Below, in pieces: positions 5,577 through 7,864 of a DNA stretch of 7,864 nucleotides. This DNA comes from Bdellovibrionales bacterium (GTDB taxonomy: Bacteria; Bdellovibrionota; UBA2428): the NCBI GenBank assembly GCA_018266335.1, contig JAFEAR010000069.1, forward strand, positions 1 to 7,864, written 5' to 3'. Numbering within the stretch: position 1 is the stretch's first letter; each line of letters begins with the position of its first letter. The notes below the pieces were generated by a model. That model was not told the DNA's origin. It did not search any database and was given only the letters and a program-made list of their open reading frames with translations. The position numbers were made by a program, and so were the translations under genes.

Positions 5577-6916
5577 TTTCAAGCAAACTCTTTTTCCTCG
5601 GGGTCCTAGCAGCCAAGGTTGCTGGGGCCCAGAGCCCTGAGGTTCCGACTCCGGAGCATCCTTGGACCCTCAAGGCGCTTTTGAGCTTCGCGCTCCAACA
5701 TTCTCCTACCGTGCTCACTGCCGAAGAGTCGGCTCGTCAAGCATCTGCTGGTGAAACCGTTTCGCTCGCTGCCTTGCTGCCTCAGCTCGATTTTAATTCC
5801 ACGCATGGGTTGGCCTCTACGGCCAGCGTAACGAGTGGCCAGTATTTGCAACAGGGCAACTGGATCAGCCAGGCGGGTATTGTTCTGAGTGCCTCCCTCT
5901 ATGACAACGGTAAAAGTTGGACGGCCTACCGCACGGCCGGCCTTGCGCGGGAGCGCGCCGAGTTGGCGCTCAAGAATGCGCGGGCGCAGTTGGCCCTCGA
6001 TTTGATTCGGGCCTTTCACGATTATTCTTACCAAGTAAAATCTTTCGATGTGTTGCGTGAGCAAACACGTTTATTGGAGCGGCAGTATCGCTCCGCAGAC
6101 TACCAGTACCGCCAAGGTCTGCGCACGGCAGAAGAGGCTTTGCGATTTAAAATTAAATTCCAGCGCGCCGAGATTGACCAGGACGATGCGCGCGAATCTC
6201 TCCGGCGAGCCAGCCGAGAGTTATTTCGCCTGGCCGGTATGGCGAACGAGTTTGATGCCGAAACTTTGGCCAGCGCCAAGTTGTTAGTGCCTACGGACCT
6301 CGAGCAAAATCCGGGCCCCGTGGCCGCGAAGACGATTGATCCGGAGTCTACGGTCGAGGTACGCCTGGCTCGCCTTTCCACTCAGGTTGTGCAGGGAAGC
6401 GTGGACATATCTCGTCGCACGTTGTGGCCGGAGCTCGGGCTCACCGCGAGCACCGGCTACAGCGCCAATGGCTACCTACGCCGCGCGGGTGATGCGCCCA
6501 GTTCCGATGCCTGGAATTCGTCCGTGCTGCTCACTCTAGACTACAAAATTTGGGATTGGGGTGGCCGGCGCAATCAGTACGCGCAGCAACTCTCGCAGCG
6601 GGCCGCATCCGAAATTGATGCCCGGCGCACGGCGCTGGATATTCACGTGAAACTTCAGGACCTCGAAAGCGATTTGCGTCGTCTACAAGCGCTCTACACC
6701 TCTGCGCTTGATCTACGGCGCCTCGAGGAATCGAGCTATCGCGAATTGGAATCGCGCTACCGCGACGGCAAAACCGATTATTTGAACTTCGTCGAGGGGG
6801 CCAATAGTTTTCTGCAGGCTAAACAAAGCCTTTACTCCACCGTGCGTGATTTGCTGAAAAAATCTGCCGAACGTCAGTATTACGAGGGAACTCTGAATGA
6901 TTCATTCCAATTGTAA
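5573..6916 (+). CDS. TolC-family outer membrane efflux channel
   Basis: This 447-residue outer membrane factor is of usual TolC-family length. It has a Sec signal (cut probably after AGA or AQ near residue 19-20), then two homologous OEP repeats. Repeat 1 covers about 32-225, with the helix [17 protein letters not shown], the strand [14 protein letters not shown] (106-119) and long helices with LRAE/RLLERQY heptads. Repeat 2 covers about 258-435, with [15 protein letters not shown] (322-336) in the matching place and the closing helix [22 protein letters not shown] (399-420). It should form a trimeric pore across the outer membrane and periplasm. The GTG start overlaps the FKBP stop by 4 bp (GTGA); no ATG is available before the mature region, and the signal peptide supports GTG. 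Its 3' end overlaps the fusion protein gene by 20 bp. It most likely works with the downstream MFP and ABC proteins. Confidence 0.92.
   Translation: MISSKLFFLGVLAAKVAGAQSPEVPTPEHPWTLKALLSFALQHSPTVLTAEESARQASAGETVSLAALLPQLDFNSTHGLASTASVTSGQYLQQGNWISQAGIVLSASLYDNGKSWTAYRTAGLARERAELALKNARAQLALDLIRAFHDYSYQVKSFDVLREQTRLLERQYRSADYQYRQGLRTAEEALRFKIKFQRAEIDQDDARESLRRASRELFRLAGMANEFDAETLASAKLLVPTDLEQNPGPVAAKTIDPESTVEVRLARLSTQVVQGSVDISRRTLWPELGLTASTGYSANGYLRRAGDAPSSDAWNSSVLLTLDYKIWDWGGRRNQYAQQLSQRAASEIDARRTALDIHVKLQDLESDLRRLQALYTSALDLRRLEESSYRELESRYRDGKTDYLNFVEGANSFLQAKQSLYSTVRDLLKKSAERQYYEGTLNDSFQL
6884..6888 (+). promoter_or_regulatory. Ribosome binding site for the membrane-fusion lipoprotein
   Basis: GAGGG lies 8 nt before the ATG at 6897, inside the end of the TolC-like gene. 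It is the clearest Shine-Dalgarno site in the window and decides the start of the overlapping gene. It contrasts with the transcript-heading genes, which have no such site. Confidence 0.6.
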
Positions 6917-7748
6917 GCGGGTGGGAGCTCTGGCGCTCTTGGTGCTGGTTGCTTGCAGCAAGAAGTCGGTAGCGCCCGCGGGCGGCATTGTAACTAAGGG
7001 CGACCTTCTGCAGCGCGTGACCGTGAGCGGCCGTATTATGCCAACTCGCAAGAGCATCGTGTCGGCGCCCTATGCGGGCTATGTGCAAAAACTCTACGTT
7101 AAAGTGGGCGACGCCGTGAAGGAGGGCGATCCCATCGTGAGCGTGCGCCCCGAACTGCGCTCGGTCGATGGCAACATTTATCCGCTCCGTTCCCCGCTTA
7201 CGGGAGTCATTACGCAAATCTTGCGTCTGGAGGGCGAGGCCGTCGAAGCTACGGGTTCGGACAAGGGACTGGTGCGCATCGACGACACGAGTCGGTTAAT
7301 GATTCAGGCCAACGTACCCGAAATCGATATCATCAAAATGCGTGAAGGGCAGGAGGGGGTCATTAAGGCTTCGGCTATTCTTGACCGGTCCTATAAGGGG
7401 CTTATTCGCACGCTGTCGCGCTCGGCCAAGCAGGAGACGAATCGTTGGGACAGTGGGGGCGTGGAGTTTCCGGTGCTCATTGAAATCACCGACAAAGACG
7501 AAGCGCTCAAGCCAGGAATGTCGGTGGTTGTGGACATCATTGCGCAAAAGGTAACGGGAGTGCTCATGGCCCCTCTCCAGTGCATCGAGAAAGAAAAAGA
7601 CGGATTTGCGGTGACGCTCGACACGGGAGAAAAGCGGAAAATAGAAATTGGCCTGCAGAATGACGAGTCCGCCGAAATTAAATCGGGCCTTAAGGAAGGC
7701 GACCGCCTGAAACAGGTGGACTTCTTGGCGATCAGCAACGCCGGGTGA
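6897..7748 (+). CDS. Membrane-fusion (HlyD/MacA-type) lipoprotein lacking the helical hairpin
   Basis: This 283-residue periplasmic adaptor has a lipoprotein signal with lipobox LVAC (17-20; lipidated C20, then Ser). Two half-lipoyl motifs follow: GYVQKLYVKVGDAVKEGDPI (61-80) and SPLTGVITQILRLEGEAV (99-116). They are joined by only about 18 residues, where most family members carry a long alpha-hairpin coiled coil. The beta-barrel domain follows (about 125-215: RLMIQANVPEIDIIKMREGQ and LKPGMSVVVDI), then a membrane-proximal part (220-275: VLMAPLQCI and IEIGLQNDESAEIKSGLKEGDRL). The protein should link the inner membrane ABC transporter to the TolC-like channel. It overlaps the channel gene by 20 bp and is followed after 10 bp by the ATPase gene. 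At 283 residues it is shorter than MacA or AcrA (about 370-400), in line with the missing hairpin. The substrate is unknown. Confidence 0.88.
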   Translation: MIHSNCKRVGALALLVLVACSKKSVAPAGGIVTKGDLLQRVTVSGRIMPTRKSIVSAPYAGYVQKLYVKVGDAVKEGDPIVSVRPELRSVDGNIYPLRSPLTGVITQILRLEGEAVEATGSDKGLVRIDDTSRLMIQANVPEIDIIKMREGQEGVIKASAILDRSYKGLIRTLSRSAKQETNRWDSGGVEFPVLIEITDKDEALKPGMSVVVDIIAQKVTGVLMAPLQCIEKEKDGFAVTLDTGEKRKIEIGLQNDESAEIKSGLKEGDRLKQVDFLAISNAG

Positions 7749-7758
7749 GATAGCGATC

Positions 7759-7864
7759 GTGAGTTTACTCGAAGTTGAGCACCTGAATTACAGTTATCGT
7801 TTGGGCGAGCGCTCGGTCGATGTGCTGCGGGACCTCAATTTTCGCGTGGAGGAAGGCGAGTTCA
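7759..7864 (+). CDS. ABC transporter ATP-binding protein, MacB/LolD type (5' end only)
   Basis: Only 35 codons lie in the window. From the GTG start they read MSLLEVEHLNYSYRLGERS and continue VDVLRDLNFRVEEGEF, the standard N-terminus of a MacB/LolD/FtsE-type ATPase: the A-loop aromatic (Y11 or Y13), the YxxG region, and the D-L-x-F-x-V-x-x-G-E-F strand just before the Walker A motif, which is cut off. With the upstream fusion protein and outer membrane channel it would supply energy for a tripartite exporter. The gene begins 10 bp after the fusion protein stop; GGTGAG at 7744-7749, which contains that stop, can act as a ribosome site 9 nt before GTG. Whether the protein is a fused MacB or a separate ATPase with its own permease cannot be seen. 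Confidence 0.85.
   Translation, partial: MSLLEVEHLNYSYRLGERSVDVLRDLNFRVEEGEF

Noticed and set aside
5115..5582. A 155-residue minus-strand reading frame opposite the FKBP gene.
   Set aside because: It is His/Phe/Arg-rich and antisense to a gene with a complete FKBP active site; no domain or start signal is seen.
6296..6319. The TolC-like protein contains DLEQNPGP (residues 242-249), which fits the viral 2A ribosome-skipping motif D-x-E-x-N-P-G-P.
   Set aside because: 2A skipping depends on eukaryotic ribosomes and a preceding helix and is not known to work in bacteria. The residues lie in the variable linker between the two OEP repeats and the reading frame continues normally, so it is a chance match.

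Overview
This 7.9 kb window looks like an ordinary, densely packed chromosome segment of a Gram-negative bacterium with moderately high GC (roughly the mid-fifties per cent, judged by eye). The evidence is three exported or outer-envelope proteins with Sec or lipoprotein signals, a TolC-type outer membrane channel, and an SrkA-type kinase. The mix would fit Pseudomonadota or Bdellovibrionota, but nothing seen fixes the phylum. I see no tRNA, rRNA, CRISPR array, insertion sequence or phage gene.

Layout: (1) 29-1663 (+), a polytopic membrane protein resembling YfhO/GT-C glycosyltransferases; its frame stays open to the left edge. (2) 3228-1596 (-), a two-gene unit: an SrkA (YihE/RdoA) kinase followed after 28 bp by a PmtA-like SAM methyltransferase, whose end overlaps the membrane protein gene tail-to-tail by 68 bp. 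(3) 3276-4511 (+), lysA (diaminopimelate decarboxylase), divergent from srkA across a 47-bp gap. (4) 5062-4508 (-), an exported chalcone-isomerase-like protein whose stop codon interlocks with the lysA stop in one CTAG. (5) 5130 to the right edge (+), an operon: exported FKBP-type prolyl isomerase, TolC-family channel, lipoprotein membrane-fusion protein (MFP), and the start of a MacB/LolD-type ABC ATPase. The ends of these four genes overlap or lie within 10 bp of each other.

The right half is therefore a tripartite ABC efflux (MacAB-TolC-like) locus with an FKBP translationally joined to the channel gene. The fusion protein lacks the long helical hairpin that normally reaches toward TolC.

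A second pattern is regulatory. Genes likely to head transcripts lack a clear Shine-Dalgarno site and carry AT-rich, -10-like hexamers only 6-7 nt before the start codon, which suggests leaderless mRNAs. The genes inside the efflux operon are instead coupled or have GA-rich ribosome sites. In front of lysA and of the methyltransferase gene, an inverted repeat ends exactly at the start codon. No wholly new system is evident; the best leads are the hairpin-less fusion protein, the FKBP coupling and the start-codon architecture.
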